Position numbers and translations under genes: made by a program. The notes under the pieces are model-generated. The model was not told where the DNA came from. It ran no database searches and worked only from the letters and a program-made list of their open reading frames with translations. From Agrypnia vestita (taxonomy: Eukaryota > Arthropoda > Insecta > Trichoptera > Phryganeidae), in the NCBI GenBank assembly GCA_016648135.1, contig JADDOH010002592.1, positions 248,001 to 312,000 on the forward strand: a stretch of 64,000 nucleotides of DNA, given 5' to 3'. Each line of letters starts with the position of its first letter. Position 1 is the stretch's first letter. Shown here in pieces: positions 1-12,087 of this stretch.

Positions 1-2270
1 TTATGTATGTTGTCCTGAGTGGGTAATTATTGGAAAGAGTACTGAAACGTCGTGTTTTCGAGCCTTTTTCAAGCTTTGAAGCCTATTTGACGTCGTGAAA
101 AAATGTAAATTATGATTTTGCCTAGCTTAGAAATCGATTTTAACGTCGTTAAGAATGTAAATTGTAAATATTACGATTAAGGTATGCTGTAATTAGTATG
201 TAATTATTTGGTTGTGTACTATTTATATAAAAATATATTTTTTAATAGCTTTACAGCTAATTTTGTTAGGTGAAATTTTTAATTGTGTATATAACTCGAA
301 GAGAGCTTTTGTTTTCAGAAATACTCTTATAACTCAAGAGTGATAAGCTTTATGTTAATTATAATGTTTACATTTCAATATATAAAGTAGTTTAAGCATC
401 TAAATTCCTGTCTCCTGCCAACTGCAATCCTTTAATTCGCATTGCCCTGAGCATATTTCAAATGGTTTTGAAACGCGCGAATGGTGCTAGCGTCAAAGCA
501 ACTGTGTTACACTTTACTCAAGATGGAATGTATTATGATAAATGTATTATGATATCCCGGTATTTTATAGACAAAAATGGTTGGTGTAAGTGATCCTTAA
601 AAGAAAAATACATGCGACGATTGAATTCTTTGTAGGTCATTTAATTATACACAATTTTTTCCTAAACAATTTTTTTGTATCTCCAACGGATTAGATGGCG
701 TTTTCCATGAGAGCGCTTTACCGGCAATTTTTTTCCGACTTGATTCACTAGTATCGTAAATGCTAGAAAAATCTTTGTGAAGAAATGCAGACCATAATAG
801 TAAAAACCGCATACAAATCCGTTCAGTGGTTCTCGAAATTAGCGCGGTCATACAGACGCTCGCCGGGGACTTCCTTTTATACTTTATATGATAATGAAGC
901 AGAAAATTGTAATAATTCATCCACGTATACTCAAAGCATAATGAAACTATTCGAAAATTCCACATTTTCTGGAGTAGACCACATTGGTTTGTTTTTTCTT
1001 TTCTTAAAGTATAATTAGGTTACGAATAAAACATGATTTTTATTCACGTACCTACCTACAATGATTTTATTTATCATTCGTGTCATACAGCGAAGAAGAT
1101 CCACCGCATACCTAGGACCGTTTTATGAGCAATGACTCCCATATCGTCCCTGCACTTTCGCCATCCAGTATGGCATAATTTTAATGCTAAAGCGGTCATC
1201 TTCGTTTCGCCGCTGACACTCAAGTGAGTGTAAGTAATGCAGCGAGGCGACCACATAAAACCTCTTCACTGTCTCTATGTGATGATTCGCATCATACATT
1301 TAAAACCATGCATATCTTGTTCTCTTGTGCTTGTCCGGATATCGGAAGTTAGTGATCATGTTGGCGATCATAATCTTGCAAGCAACAGCTAAAAATAGCT
1401 GGACGGTGGTTTTCCTGAACTATTTATTGCATTGGATATTTTAGCGAGGACGTCCTTCGTCTTCCAAGACCTCTTCTGCTCACAATTTTTCCTTGAATTA
1501 TAAGATGCAGGATCTAGTACTTCTCTGGGTATCTCGTGATATGGCCAAAATAGTGTAATTTTCTAGTTTTAACGGTTTTAAGGATTTTTTCCGTTCGAAT
1601 TCGGATCATCATGTGACGTTTGTAACGTTTTCAATCCAGTTTAATTTTAGAAGCCATCTGTAGACCTACATTCAAATGATTCGAGTTGTTTCAGCGAACG
1701 TTAATAGGTATATCAGAATGTTCATCATTCATATAAATCAGACAATTTATATTTTATTCAGTTTTTTGCGATCGATTAAATTTCATTGATAAAATTTTCA
1801 TCCGAGTTTCAAATATTCCATTTTAGTAAAGCGTGATATTTAATTGTTTGAATGCGTAGAAACTGTTAGAAATGGAAATATCTAATTTGACATATTCACT
1901 TAAGTCTTAAGTTATACAGTGAATTTAATTTATAATGCAAATTGACTAAAATCTAGCCCAGAATTTTCTTCCAAGACTTTTTTTACAAATTTATATGATG
2001 TGTACAATTATTAGCATTTTCTCAATGCTAATAATTGTATACATTCCAAAGGCAATTGGCATTACAAACAGTGACAGGTGTGTGTAGGATGAAATCCAAC
2101 AAACATTTGGATACCATAAATGAAAATATACGTTGTTTCAACTTAGATAGTTTACAGAATATTTAATATCTTTATTCATTGACACGGAATAGCTACTGTC
2201 TATAATTATGTAAAGAAAATCGAGTGAAACGAGGATCACCACAAAAAATCTGATATCCGACATAACCTAC
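1..2270. other. AT-rich stretch without recognisable gene
   Basis: Both strands carry only short open frames with frequent stops, and none resembles a known family. The one structural feature is the hairpin listed separately at 2003-2039. Confidence 0.6.
2003..2039. repeat. Perfect 16-bp hairpin
   Basis: TACAATTATTAGCATT at 2003-2018 is followed by the 5-nt loop TTCTC and its exact reverse complement at 2024-2039. No U-run follows and no gene is nearby, so this may be a small foldback or a chance AT-rich palindrome rather than a terminator. Confidence 0.7.
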
Positions 2271-2274
2271 CCTA

Positions 2275-2405
2275 AACTAACTAAGTAACTAACTAACCAT
2301 CACGCCATTTGTCCTCAAGGGTAGGCAGAATTGATATAACGCCATTTTCTTCTATCTTGACCCACTAATTTTGCTCCGGGTACATTCTTACATCTCCTAA
2401 GGCAT
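2275..2405 (-). mobile_element. LINE 3' end relic with (TTAG)n tail
   Basis: The segment resembles the better-preserved LINE end at 29006-29110: a CTAACTAACTAAC-like run, then a block containing GGTAGGCAGA and TTCTTCTATCYTG, on the same strand. Read on the minus strand, it is the last part of a reverse-transcriptase reading frame followed by a (TTAG)n tail. Only about 120 bp survives. Confidence 0.5.
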
Positions 2406-2609
2406 TAATTAACCCAACCAGATCAAAACAATCTGAAAAAAATAAATGCTTAAAGAACTGGTGCATTTTTATTTCTGACATATTCTAATGAAAATAATTT
2501 TATTTGTACAAATAAAATTTATAACAAAATAAATATGTGGTGTATTCAGGTAGGCCACCTTTACGGGACTAGAAGGTAGCGCCGCTATATAAAGAGTGAG
2601 CATCAGCTT

Positions 2610-2945
2610 GAGATGAACCTGGTAGATGGGGGGCATCCTAATCAAATCAAGCAGACTGTATTTAATGTCGAAATGATGTTCAATTAATATTATAAAGCAT
2701 TTTATAATATTTCAATATAAATCGTTCTCCTGGTCACGGTAAGCAATGTGATGATCCAGATAGATAGAGGGTCTTCCTAACGTATTAACGATGAATTTTG
2801 TATTAATAATTTATTTAAAAGGCCGTTGCTTTCTCGTCGCGAGTTGATATTTAATTTTTGTCTACTATATTCAATTAATCTGCCAACTCCTGGCCGCGGC
2901 TAACAATGTGATGAATCCTATGGGGTGACCCGTCAAAAATACGTC
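2610..2945. repeat. Diverged minisatellite upstream of long repeat copy A
   Basis: A motif like CTCCTGGTCACGGTAAGCAA followed by TGTGATGATCC recurs at about 2727 and 2883, with a weaker form near 2611. Units are about 155 bp apart. The same motif recurs upstream of the second long repeat copy (11588, 11673, 11795), although the DNA between motifs differs there. Confidence 0.45.
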
Positions 2946-3236
2946 GTGGAAAATAATATTAAATAATATAATTTCATTGCAATGAATAAAGTCATTTGCC
3001 GTATGATGTTAGCGAAAATAGTTGTATGGCGCGGGTGGCAACGGCTGAGGTCGACAGATACGCTGTAACTATAAAAGGTTCGCGGAATAAAATATTATAC
3101 CTTCTTGAAATATTATAAATAATGTTTTCTATACAATATTAATACTCTGCCTGTGCTAACTATACATTTAACTAAAATATATATTATTAACTGGAAATAA
3201 TTATTGTGTGAAAATTGCGCTTTTGAATGCAATATT

Positions 3237-6138
3237 AACTAAAAATATTAACTATAAATATTTCTAAAATCTTGGGTTCGCATACTATATTGATAATACC
3301 TAATGCCCTTTGCATTTACTAAGTATATTACCTAAATAGCCACAGCTATACCATCCTGTCCGTCAGGGACGAAACATAAAACACAGTTATATTCCTAAAA
3401 GTGCTACCTCTTACGCGACAAAAATACCTATTGCAGTCGGGCTATGAATATGAACTGTTTCCGCCTCATAATGGCGCCTGGAACCAATACTAAAAACCTC
3501 ACTAGAAATAATAAATGCGACTAAATCTCGATAAATACAATATATACTATTCGTAATACGTCGTTGAATTGGCACATGATTCGTCTAATGGATGAAGGAC
3601 CCCGTTGTGTATCGTAATAACTTCAAATTCTTTTATAGGAGCAGTGTGGAAACAATTGCATAATATTACGTAATAAAAACATCTAATGAACCTAATAATC
3701 GATACATTTATGTTACAATAAAAATACGTACACTAGAAAGAATTCGTGTATTAGAAATAAAACATTTTCGATTTGAGACAAACCAGTAAAATCGTTCGAA
3801 CGGCGCAAAGGGAAAAATTCACACATATTAAATAACACTGAAATTAATAATTATAAACACTTTGTATTAGCAAATTCTTACCTTGAATGGTTTCGTCCTA
3901 GACGTGCATGAACCTGTTCATATTAATTCCGTGGGAAAATAATACATATATTTGCTATCTACGAAATACCACATTTTTGAAGTGAAACTTCTTTATGAAT
4001 AAATAGATAAGGTCTCGGGGATGGTTTATTCGAAAGGATTCTACAACAGCCCGTGAGTTTATATGAAATAATAGTTTCTTTGAATGCTAATTTTGGTTTT
4101 TTAAACCCTCAGCATCTCTGCTGAGAGGGGTAGAGGCTCCGCGCCCGCCTAAACCCGGTGGCCGACTTCCTAAGTGACTAAACGGCCCCCCTTGTTCCTC
4201 CGGAACTTACTGCATCCCGAGACTCTATCTCTTCTTTACGAGATGTGATCCTGTGACGCCTCTCTTTTAGGCTTATGATTGAGATGTACGTACTCTTTTG
4301 GTACGAGTTTCTGATGATGGGTGTTGTCTTGAGGCGCCTTTCTTTTAGGCCGGTGTTTGAAGAATCACGTACTCTTTTGGTACAAATTGATGACGACATT
4401 AGCCTCCTTTGCGGGCATAGTCAGCGATGTTACAAATTATTGTGCAATCTCATTATGCCTTTTCAGAGCGGCGTCCCACGATTCTGCATCTTGCAACATT
4501 TACTTTGGACAAATGTTAGAGTGTTAGTAACATATTTATAATATCCCAGCTATTCCATATGAGTGAATGATTTTTATATTTATTCTGGCCCTGTCTTTCT
4601 TACAGAGGACGAAATAGAAGTTAACGTTTTCTATCAAGGTTTTACAGCATTCAAGCATGGAAATCCTTCCAAAGACAAAGGGAACCTTTTTGTTGGTTTA
4701 AGTAGTTTGCGCCAGATGAGGTTAGGTGGTCGGTTTATTGACGACCCCGAGCAACAAGGAGGACCCCGCCTTTAAGGGGCCCTGCAGGGGCTTGTGCGGG
4801 TTCCACGCCCAAGTGCCGGCAATCATCCACCCCTCAGCCAGCTAGGCTAACACAAACCAGATATCCCCAATCTTTAGTTAGATCTCCCCATTCTGTCCTT
4901 TACTCGTCATTCTGAAGCTACTTGTTAAGCCAGATGTACCGAGGTACTCAAATCATAAAGACTTGGCTGAAGACCGGATTGCGCAATACTTATGCAACAC
5001 AATTATTATAAGGCTACTAAGCATTTCTTATAGAATTACGTGTATTCAATTATTAGTAAAAATAGTTTGAAAATCCCCATACTTTAAAATATATTCGTTC
5101 GGAAGAATTTCTCGTACGATTTGGATTGATATCTGGTTATGCAATACATAACGCGTCGACAATATTATGAATCTATTACGCACTGCTTATAGAGCTCCGT
5201 AAAATCAATTGTTAATACAAATGGTATGAAAATCCCCATGCATCAAAATATATTCGTTTGGGAGATATTCCCGTACGAATTGAGCCAAGATCACACAAGA
5301 AATCGTGATATTAATTATACATTATTGCTCCGATTTTAAATCTTCCCAAAATAAATACATTTCAATAGTGAAAATAATTAATCGATAGATAATATAAATG
5401 TGTTCCTTAGCTGTTACACAGTGGCGGTATGATCCTCTCTGCTACTGATGAATGGTAGATTCCTCCATACGTCCGGGCAGCAACTCCGTCCGCAAATGAT
5501 GTTCTGGAACTCGGGGCTCCGTCGGTAGTCTGTCGGGCAGCGCTCCCGCTCGCAAGTCTGGTCTCGAACTGAAGGGGCCGAGTATATTGTGTTCGCTCCT
5601 TTTATACTCTCGATTGCACCATATCTTCGAAATCCACGCTAGTGCAGTGACTCATCCTATGAGCGATGACCTCACCGCCGGCGCTCGCCATTGGCCGGAT
5701 TCAGTCAACAGGACGGTCGCCTCCGGCTCAACCCGTCGAAGGCAAAGCGCGCCTGTGATTGGTCCGTTTCGTTAAAATAACAGTAAAGCACCCGCTACAC
5801 GCGAGACTTGCTGTTCCGATTCATAAATAATAAAGGCTCGTTCGCACCTACTCACAAGGTCGAGTCTATTAGGATTGGCAAACGATATTAATTTAACACA
5901 GAATTATATCTATGGTATAATAAAGATCTAAGAAATATTACTTGTATAGCTGAATATTCAATATTTTGTTAGCCTCTTGTAATACATGGAATCTTGAGAA
6001 GAAATATATCAGGCTTTTACTTTTAAACGATTCAAACCAGAAGAAATATATTTTTGATGTCCATACTTGGCTTTTTGAATATTATTATTTTAAGATTTTC
6101 TAAATTTATTAAATCTATCTCTATGTCGACCATCACAG
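3237..6138. repeat. Long dispersed repeat, copy A (~2.9 kb)
   Basis: This segment matches 12088-14870 in the same orientation almost throughout, with scattered substitutions. Copy A has an extra ~150 bp near 5030-5290, where an internal unit (AAAATCCCCAT ... TCGTACGA-like) is doubled. Both copies end at the identical sequence GTCGACCATCACAG and then diverge. Features inside include ~80-bp units with the palindrome GTACTCTTTTGGTAC (4285-4304, 4369-4383), GC-rich blocks at 4120-4220 and 4730-4830, and ~46-bp tandem units near 5480-5570. There is also a TATA-like TTTTATAC near 5601 and an AATAAA-like AATAATAAAG near 5827. No transposase or reverse transcriptase is visible. The promoter and polyA-like signals would fit a very long LTR or a non-autonomous element; the class is undetermined. 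Confidence 0.75.
4563..4775 (+). CDS. Small conserved open frame in long repeat copy A (70 codons), doubtful gene
   Basis: A 70-codon frame from ATG to TAA, ending in DPEQQGGPRL, is preserved in both long-repeat copies with one amino-acid change (K to I near residue 39). A pyrimidine-rich stretch ending TTCTTACAG lies near its start at about 4589-4603 and looks like a 3' splice site, so the true frame, if any, could begin there at AGGACGAAATAG. I recognise no domain, signal peptide or membrane segment. The copies are nearly identical at the nucleotide level, so an intact frame is weak evidence for selection. It may be an exon of an element-encoded gene or chance. Confidence 0.15.
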   Translation: MNDFYIYSGPVFLTEDEIEVNVFYQGFTAFKHGNPSKDKGNLFVGLSSLRQMRLGGRFIDDPEQQGGPRL

Positions 6139-6575
6139 CTTCCCCCTTATTTAGAGAGAGGAATGATCTATCAGACCAAGCCTATCTGCTAAATAACCCA
6201 ATAGGATAGTATATTTCGTGATACTTATCAAGAGTTTCTAAAATTTCCTTTTAAAATTAATCGTTGTTCTTTCCTTTCTCCGCGTACTATATTTCTATTA
6301 GGGTAGAATTCCTTTTCAATGGAACCTTCTTTGCGTATTTAAAGCTACTGTAAACCATCTGCCTATCATTCAAATGAAAAGTGTACAACTAATATAAATA
6401 TAAGATTTGAAAGCAAAAGGGACTGTATCTAATTTATTCAATTGACTGAAAAGGTTCGATTCTTCATAATCGATTGAATGCCTCAGTAATCTCATCATTG
6501 TGTCTGCTAACCACTCAAGCTCCATCCTGTTATCAACACTTAAAAGGAACGCCCCTTCCCCCACTTTGTTATCCT
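6139..6575. other. AT-rich stretch between repeat copy A and the satellite-like block
   Basis: No coding or repeated structure is recognised. Pyrimidine content rises toward the right end as the C-rich block begins. Confidence 0.5.
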
Positions 6576-6579
6576 CCTT

Positions 6580-8380
6580 GCTTCCTTACAATGGTACACT
6601 CCTAGTGTTCACCACCTCGCAACTCTATACTACTTTCCCCAGCATATACCTCCCTTCCCCCAGAATATACTCCCACTAACACTCCCCACATCCCCTTCAA
6701 GCTATACAAACCAACTCAACCGAGTAAATATTAACTGTATATTTCTCCTATGAAATGCGAGCTACGATAAATCTGAAGTTCCAGAATTATGTTAACCTAC
6801 GAATTAATGTACAACCTATTCATATAAACTTAACAATCAGCTTCCTAATATATAGAGCAAACCCTTCGATCTCAATATCTCCTGTACACGAGTAAACATG
6901 ATGACGATGATACTTGCTATCCACTCTAAAAAGAAAAAGTGCAGTCCGCCTCCAAATTTTCTAATGACTAGTCGCAAATGAACAAGTCCCTTCAATAACC
7001 GTTGGACGTCGTTTCAACTAACTGTCCAGCTAACCCTCAAAAGAGATGCCCAAAGACGATGCATATCTGTTAAAGAAGTAGAGCTTCAACCATAACCCAG
7101 TTGTCAAGAAGGTTTCCAGTAACTATTCCTTGCTATCCTACCATGGTGTACCCCGACAAGTGTTCACCATCTTGTAATACAATTCTTATTCCCCCTTCCC
7201 CCAAACTATACAACCTCTTCTATCTGAAACTCGTATAGTCCTGTTTTAGCTGAGTGAATGGTCAACCGCATATTCCTACTATGATTGCAAACCGCGACAA
7301 AATTAACTCTTGTACCCCATCTGAGCTATGAACCCTATTCATATGCGCAATACATGTCCTCTTATGTAGAAACAGCCAATTGTCCTCAATATTCCACGTA
7401 TTCTGTAATGACTGCCATAATTTATTGTTGGTGTAATATGATGAAGAAGAAGAAGAAGAAGCCGCAAAAGTAGTGGATGACAACAGAAGAAGAAGAAAAT
7501 GAATCCATTGAAAGGCATAAGATAAAGAAGAAAAGTCACAACCGAGTGTAGTAATAGATAAAGACGAAGAAGAAGAAGTCGAAAGTTATAAAATTAGAAG
7601 AAGACGCGAATGTAGTAGTAGGTAAAGAACAAAAGAAGATGAAGAAAAGACGTAGAAAAAGAGTCTAAAATTATAAGATAAACAGAAGAAGACGACACAT
7701 GAATGTAGTTATAGGAAAAGAAGAAGAAGAAGATGAAGAGAAGACGAAGAAAAACAGTTGATAAGTATAAGATAAACGGAAGAAGACGAAATGAATGTAG
7801 TTATAGGAAAAGAAGAAGAAGAAGAAGAAAGAAAAGAGAAGAAAGAAGAAGAAAAGAAGAAGAAGAAGAAAATAATGTAGTAATAGGAAAAGAAGAAGAA
7901 GAAGAAAGTAGAGAAGTAGTCGTAAGATATACCATAAGACGAAAAAGTAGTTGCAAAGTATTGTAATAATTGCTATTTATAGAAGAGAAGGTATTTGAAA
8001 AGTAAAGCATAAACGGTATGTATTCAAAGAAGAAGAAGACTAGAGTGAACATAACCAATAAAAAAAAACCTTCGTACCGAAGAAGAAGAAGACGCTGTTG
8101 AAGTCAATATAAATAAAAAGGGGAAAGAAAATATATATATAACCGTTAGCATATACGAATAAAAAGAAGACGAAGAAGAAGAAGAGGAAGAAAAGGATAG
8201 GAACAAACCCTTCGATAATTGTAGAACGTAAAAGTATATATAACTATTATCCGTCTCAACTAACTTGCCAGCCAACCCTCAAGAGTGATATCTAAAGACG
8301 ACGCATGTTTGTAGAAGAAGTGCATCCAGATGTCAAGAAAAGTTTCCCATAACTATTCCCTACTAACCTGTCTTCCCCCA
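6580..8380. repeat. Composite satellite-like block with C-rich units and (GAA)n
   Basis: A C-rich unit starting near 6585 (TGGTACACTCCTAGTGTTCA) recurs near 7142 (TGGTGTACCCCGACAAGTGT), a period of about 560 bp. Another module (CAACTAACTGTCCAGCTAAC near 7014) recurs near 8258 (CAACTAACTTGCCAGCCAAC), so related sequence flanks the GAA tract on both sides. Between them lies 7436-8200, an A/G-rich degenerate GAA repeat. Long lysine/arginine/glutamate or serine/leucine frames here come from the repeat. Confidence 0.6.
7436..8200. repeat. Degenerate (GAA)n array with higher-order units
   Basis: Runs of GAA/AAG are interspersed with a repeated spacer (AATGTAGTTATAGGAAAAG and close variants at about 7607, 7702, 7794 and 7874). 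This gives a higher-order period of roughly 80-95 bp. It is a purine-strand tract, not coding. Confidence 0.75.
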
Positions 8381-8384
8381 GATT

Positions 8385-9880
8385 TTTAAGCGTTTGTCAA
8401 ATAATCAGGCGCGACTCCTCCGTATAACTGTAATATCTTTCCTCCCAAAACTTATTGAAAACCTAAAACAACTTCTACTTATATGTATTCATCCCCATAT
8501 TTCCCCCCGCTGATGAAAGAATCTCAAGTATATTCAACATTATAAAATTTTAAAGTTTTCCTTTAACAACGCGAACATGTTTAACGAAGTACACTGTTAC
8601 AAATCAGAAGAGGTAAACCCTAATATCTGTACTAACTGTAGTAGTCGTCACCAACACTGATATCCACAGAAAATGTATGTGTGTAACTGAATCAAGAGTT
8701 CCTAACGTATAATTCATCTTGCTGTACGACTGGAATCTCCTCAAGATTCACACGACCAACCTATCTACCCGAATCTAAAAGTAATGGCCACGACGACGCA
8801 TGAAGGTGGATGAAGCTAATGATTTCGTTATGCTACTACTATTTAATCTACTAAAAATCTATTTTCAATTTTTTTTTTTCCAAAATGTTCCAGAAGAATT
8901 CAAAAGCTCTCCTGAAAAATTTCTTTTTTATTTTATTTTATCACTATTCAAAAGGATTTCTACATACACCCAATGTATAGTAAAAACAATAAATGCTTAA
9001 TCAATCATAGCGTTACGACTTCTCAAAACTTGAAGAAACTCACATATCGTTAATTCCGGATTTACTTTTGTATTATTTCCAAGAAGATTGCGCCTAAAAC
9101 CAAAACAACCCCAATATAGATACGTACGAAATTTGAAGTAGTGAGATGTAAACATTTAACAATTATCAACCCTGTATGTGAACCTTATGATCATTAAAGA
9201 AGCCAACTGTCCTTCTACCATATCTCATCTCTGTAGTCAAATAAGCTGTTGTTTATTTCTACTCTGCCTATAAATACACTATACCAACGTATATTATAAT
9301 ATAATATATATTAATGAAGATAAAACAATTTCAATTAACGTTGCAATGAAGCGAAACAAAGGAATATATATAAAAAAAAACAACAAAGAAGTCCAATTTT
9401 TAATTATTCGTTACTAAGAGAATATATATTGCGCTCTCTATTACCGCTCCCTATAGACTAATACTAGCGAAGGCTCAAAACTTTCTCTGATTTCCGCTAG
9501 ATGGCGGTAGTATGACCATTTTAATTCATATGCCAGGCCGTCTTGTAAATAAAAATGGAAGTAATTTTATTCTTGTAATTCAAATCAAAATAATTTTAGA
9601 TCAAAACAAGAAACTCAAATAATTATTTCGTGCAACAATACGCGTCTGTGTTTATATTACGAACAAGTCTATCAATCCTGCATACAACAAAGAAATTATA
9701 ATTAGTTTGAATAACCAGAACCGTATATAACTGTGTATAACAATTAAGAACACATTTAGATAATTAGAATAATTAAGAACCATAATAAATCAATGAAGGA
9801 AATTATTATTTTTTTTCAATTAATTCAGCAACATTGTAGATTGACATTTTATTTTTTTAGGACAATTTTTAATATAACAC
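8385..9880. other. AT-rich stretch without gene
   Basis: Nothing coding is recognised. A less AT-rich patch near 9430-9520 contains GCTAGATGGCGGTAG, which resembles the core of insect CTCF sites; this is weak. Confidence 0.45.
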
Positions 9881-9917
9881 CTTGACGATAAAAAGGTATC
9901 TCCGAAACATGCACGTG
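9881..9917 (+). ncRNA. Decayed hammerhead-ribozyme-like Penelope tail
   Basis: CTTGACGA is followed by a short spacer and CCGAAACATG, resembling a degenerate CTGAnGA ... GAAAC core. The same GAAACATG ending recurs near 20094, 38819 and 52206. Stem II is weak here and self-cleavage is unlikely. Confidence 0.3.
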
Positions 9918-10565
9918 AAAGTTATCAAATAATATAAGTAGATTTGTAAGAATACTATAATCAATAAATTTTTTGTGTAATTATTATCTGTAAAAATTTA
10001 GCTGAATTTAAAGATCTTTTTTTTTTCAAATATAGAAACCCTTTTTAATATCCATAAGACAAATATATAACAAGTGTGGATTTATTTAATTTACATTAAC
10101 CTTAATTTAATTAAGATTAATTTATATTAATTTTTAATTATGAAACCAGACGGATAGTTATTAAAATATTTTTTGCATTTGTATCATAAAAGTACATAAC
10201 CGAAAGAGAAAAGTAAATATTATAAAACATCGGATTTATAATTTTTTTTATAAAATAAAATATATATCAAATGTTCACATGGCAAAATCCGTTTAATATA
10301 ATTCTTGTGTACCCCGTATACTAAAAGTTTTCGGTTTTATATCTTCTTTTCTTTTAGATTCATATATTCTCGTGTTTATATTTTCTACTAAATTGTTATC
10401 CGGTTTTTTATATTTATTTTTACTTTTATATTTTTCTGCTATTATTATTAATTACTATTGCATAACTCGTAAGCGAAAATATTTGCCACTGAACAGATTT
10501 TATCTAGCGTGGGTTAATTATTAGTTTATATTAATATAAGAAATTAAATTAAAACCGAATTTTAA
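9918..10565. other. Very AT-rich stretch without gene
   Basis: Only T- and A-runs and short palindromes are seen. Confidence 0.5.
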
Positions 10566-10569
10566 GCTA

Positions 10570-11196
10570 TCATAAACCCTCCGTGGCGCGCGCTGAAATC
10601 TGTCGCGGTGATCTGCCCGCATTCCAAGTCTATATTTCTTTGCATTTCTTCGGGCGCGACCTGTCCATATCCGCGAAGCAAACAGTCTGTTCATATACGC
10701 CCGACCGCGATAGTCAAACTTATCAAACGCTAAATGCTCAAACGTCTTGGGTCTCTACCGCATCTTCCACGCTTGGGCCGAAACGTGTCCGCTCGCGTTA
10801 TTTAGGGAAACCGTCGCCGGTCTTTCTAACACGCAGCGCTCGCAAACCCGGCGGCTTTGGCCGTGTTCGGTGGTATATTTGCGAAACACAAACACAAACG
10901 CAATAATTAAAACCATTCAAATGTGAATCGTTTGAATCTCAACTACATATTTGTTACACTGCGATTCGCAAATCCCGATGGCCTAGGCCGTGACAGTGGT
11001 ATACTTGCGAGAAAACAAATGCAATAATTAAAACCTTTCAAACGTGAATCGTTTGAATCCTAACTACATATTTGTTATACTGCGATCCGCAAATCCCGAT
11101 GGTCTTTTTTAGATTGTGACGGTGGCTTACTTGTGAGATCGCATTCAAACAATTATTAAAATATTTTTCAAATGTGAATCATTTGAATTCAAACCA
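10570..11196. repeat. ~125-bp tandem array with GC-rich leader
   Basis: Units beginning GCAATAATTAAAACC lie at about 10899 and 11023, with a diverged third at about 11149. Each contains CAAAYGTGAATCGTTTGAAT, an imperfect palindrome. Units 1 and 2 also carry GCAAATCCCGATGG. A partial unit (CTCGCAAACCCGGCGGCTTT) lies in the GC-rich leader near 10829. The leader holds a 107-codon open frame (10583-10906) that ends inside the array; I read it as a by-product of GC content. Confidence 0.65.
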
Positions 11197-11584
11197 CATA
11201 AAATGAATGAGATATGAAATAAATCACATATTCTATAAAATGGAGCAATACTTTTACAAAGAAACAGGCATTCCAAAATCGAACTAATATATCACAAGGA
11301 CCAAAATTACTACAATAATTTTCGTTCACAAAATATTAAATAATAAAAATGCCAACTGTCTATATGACAAACAACCTAAAGAAATTTCTAATACCTAGTA
11401 TCACGTTTGTCTACAAATCTCAGTACGTGGTTCACATAAATGCTCAATCTTTTTTCTTTGATGTCACGGACCGTGGTCCGCGATTGTTTAAATAAAACCG
11501 CTTTTATAATCAAATATTTTCTTTCATTTATAATATTAACTAAACCAAAATGATTTTATTACTATGCAAATGAGTCCAACGAAT

Positions 11585-11835
11585 ACGCTCCTGTCTGGTC
11601 ACCGGCACCACTGTGATGACCAGGTAGATAGTAGGGCATCGCGGCCTTGATACATTTAATAATAATTTAGTATAGCTCCTGGTCCGGCACCAGAGTTAGA
11701 CATCCCATGGGGTGTGTGTTGAATATATAAGGCGAAGCAAATCTATAATACAAATCATTCCATTGCAAATCAATGTAAATCATATTCTTTTCACGGCTAA
11801 CGATGTAAGATGACCCTAATGTGGGTCCTACTAAA
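11585..11835. repeat. Diverged minisatellite upstream of long repeat copy B
   Basis: Motifs related to CTCCTGGTC(A)CGGC...TGTGATGACC occur near 11588, 11673 and 11795, matching those upstream of copy A in kind and relative position but not in the intervening DNA. Confidence 0.4.
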
Positions 11836-12087
11836 TAATGAAGGTTAGTAAGTAGCAAACCGTCGCGTTCAAAATACAATATATTGGATTATCAAATATT
11901 TCATTATTCTTATATGTGAGCGCGCGCGATTGAGCGACAGGATGCAACCGGTCGACTTCAACCATATGATGTAGCGATACAGTTGTTAAAAATTAAATAT
12001 TCAATACAGAAATATTACTACTACTAAAATTCAACTTTTCATATGAAATAATGTTCTATACTATCAGAAATTGTTCTATACGATAAA

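Noticed and set aside
4178..4399. Serine/arginine-rich minus-strand frame, also in copy B at 13033-13254
   Set aside because: It reads through the repeated CTTTTAGGC/GTACTCTTTTGGTAC units; repetition explains it.
7733..8275. Arginine/lysine/glutamate-rich and serine/phenylalanine-rich open frames
   Set aside because: They are translations of the degenerate GAA array on both strands.
10583..10906. 107-codon plus-strand frame
   Set aside because: It runs into a non-coding tandem array and has no recognisable domain.
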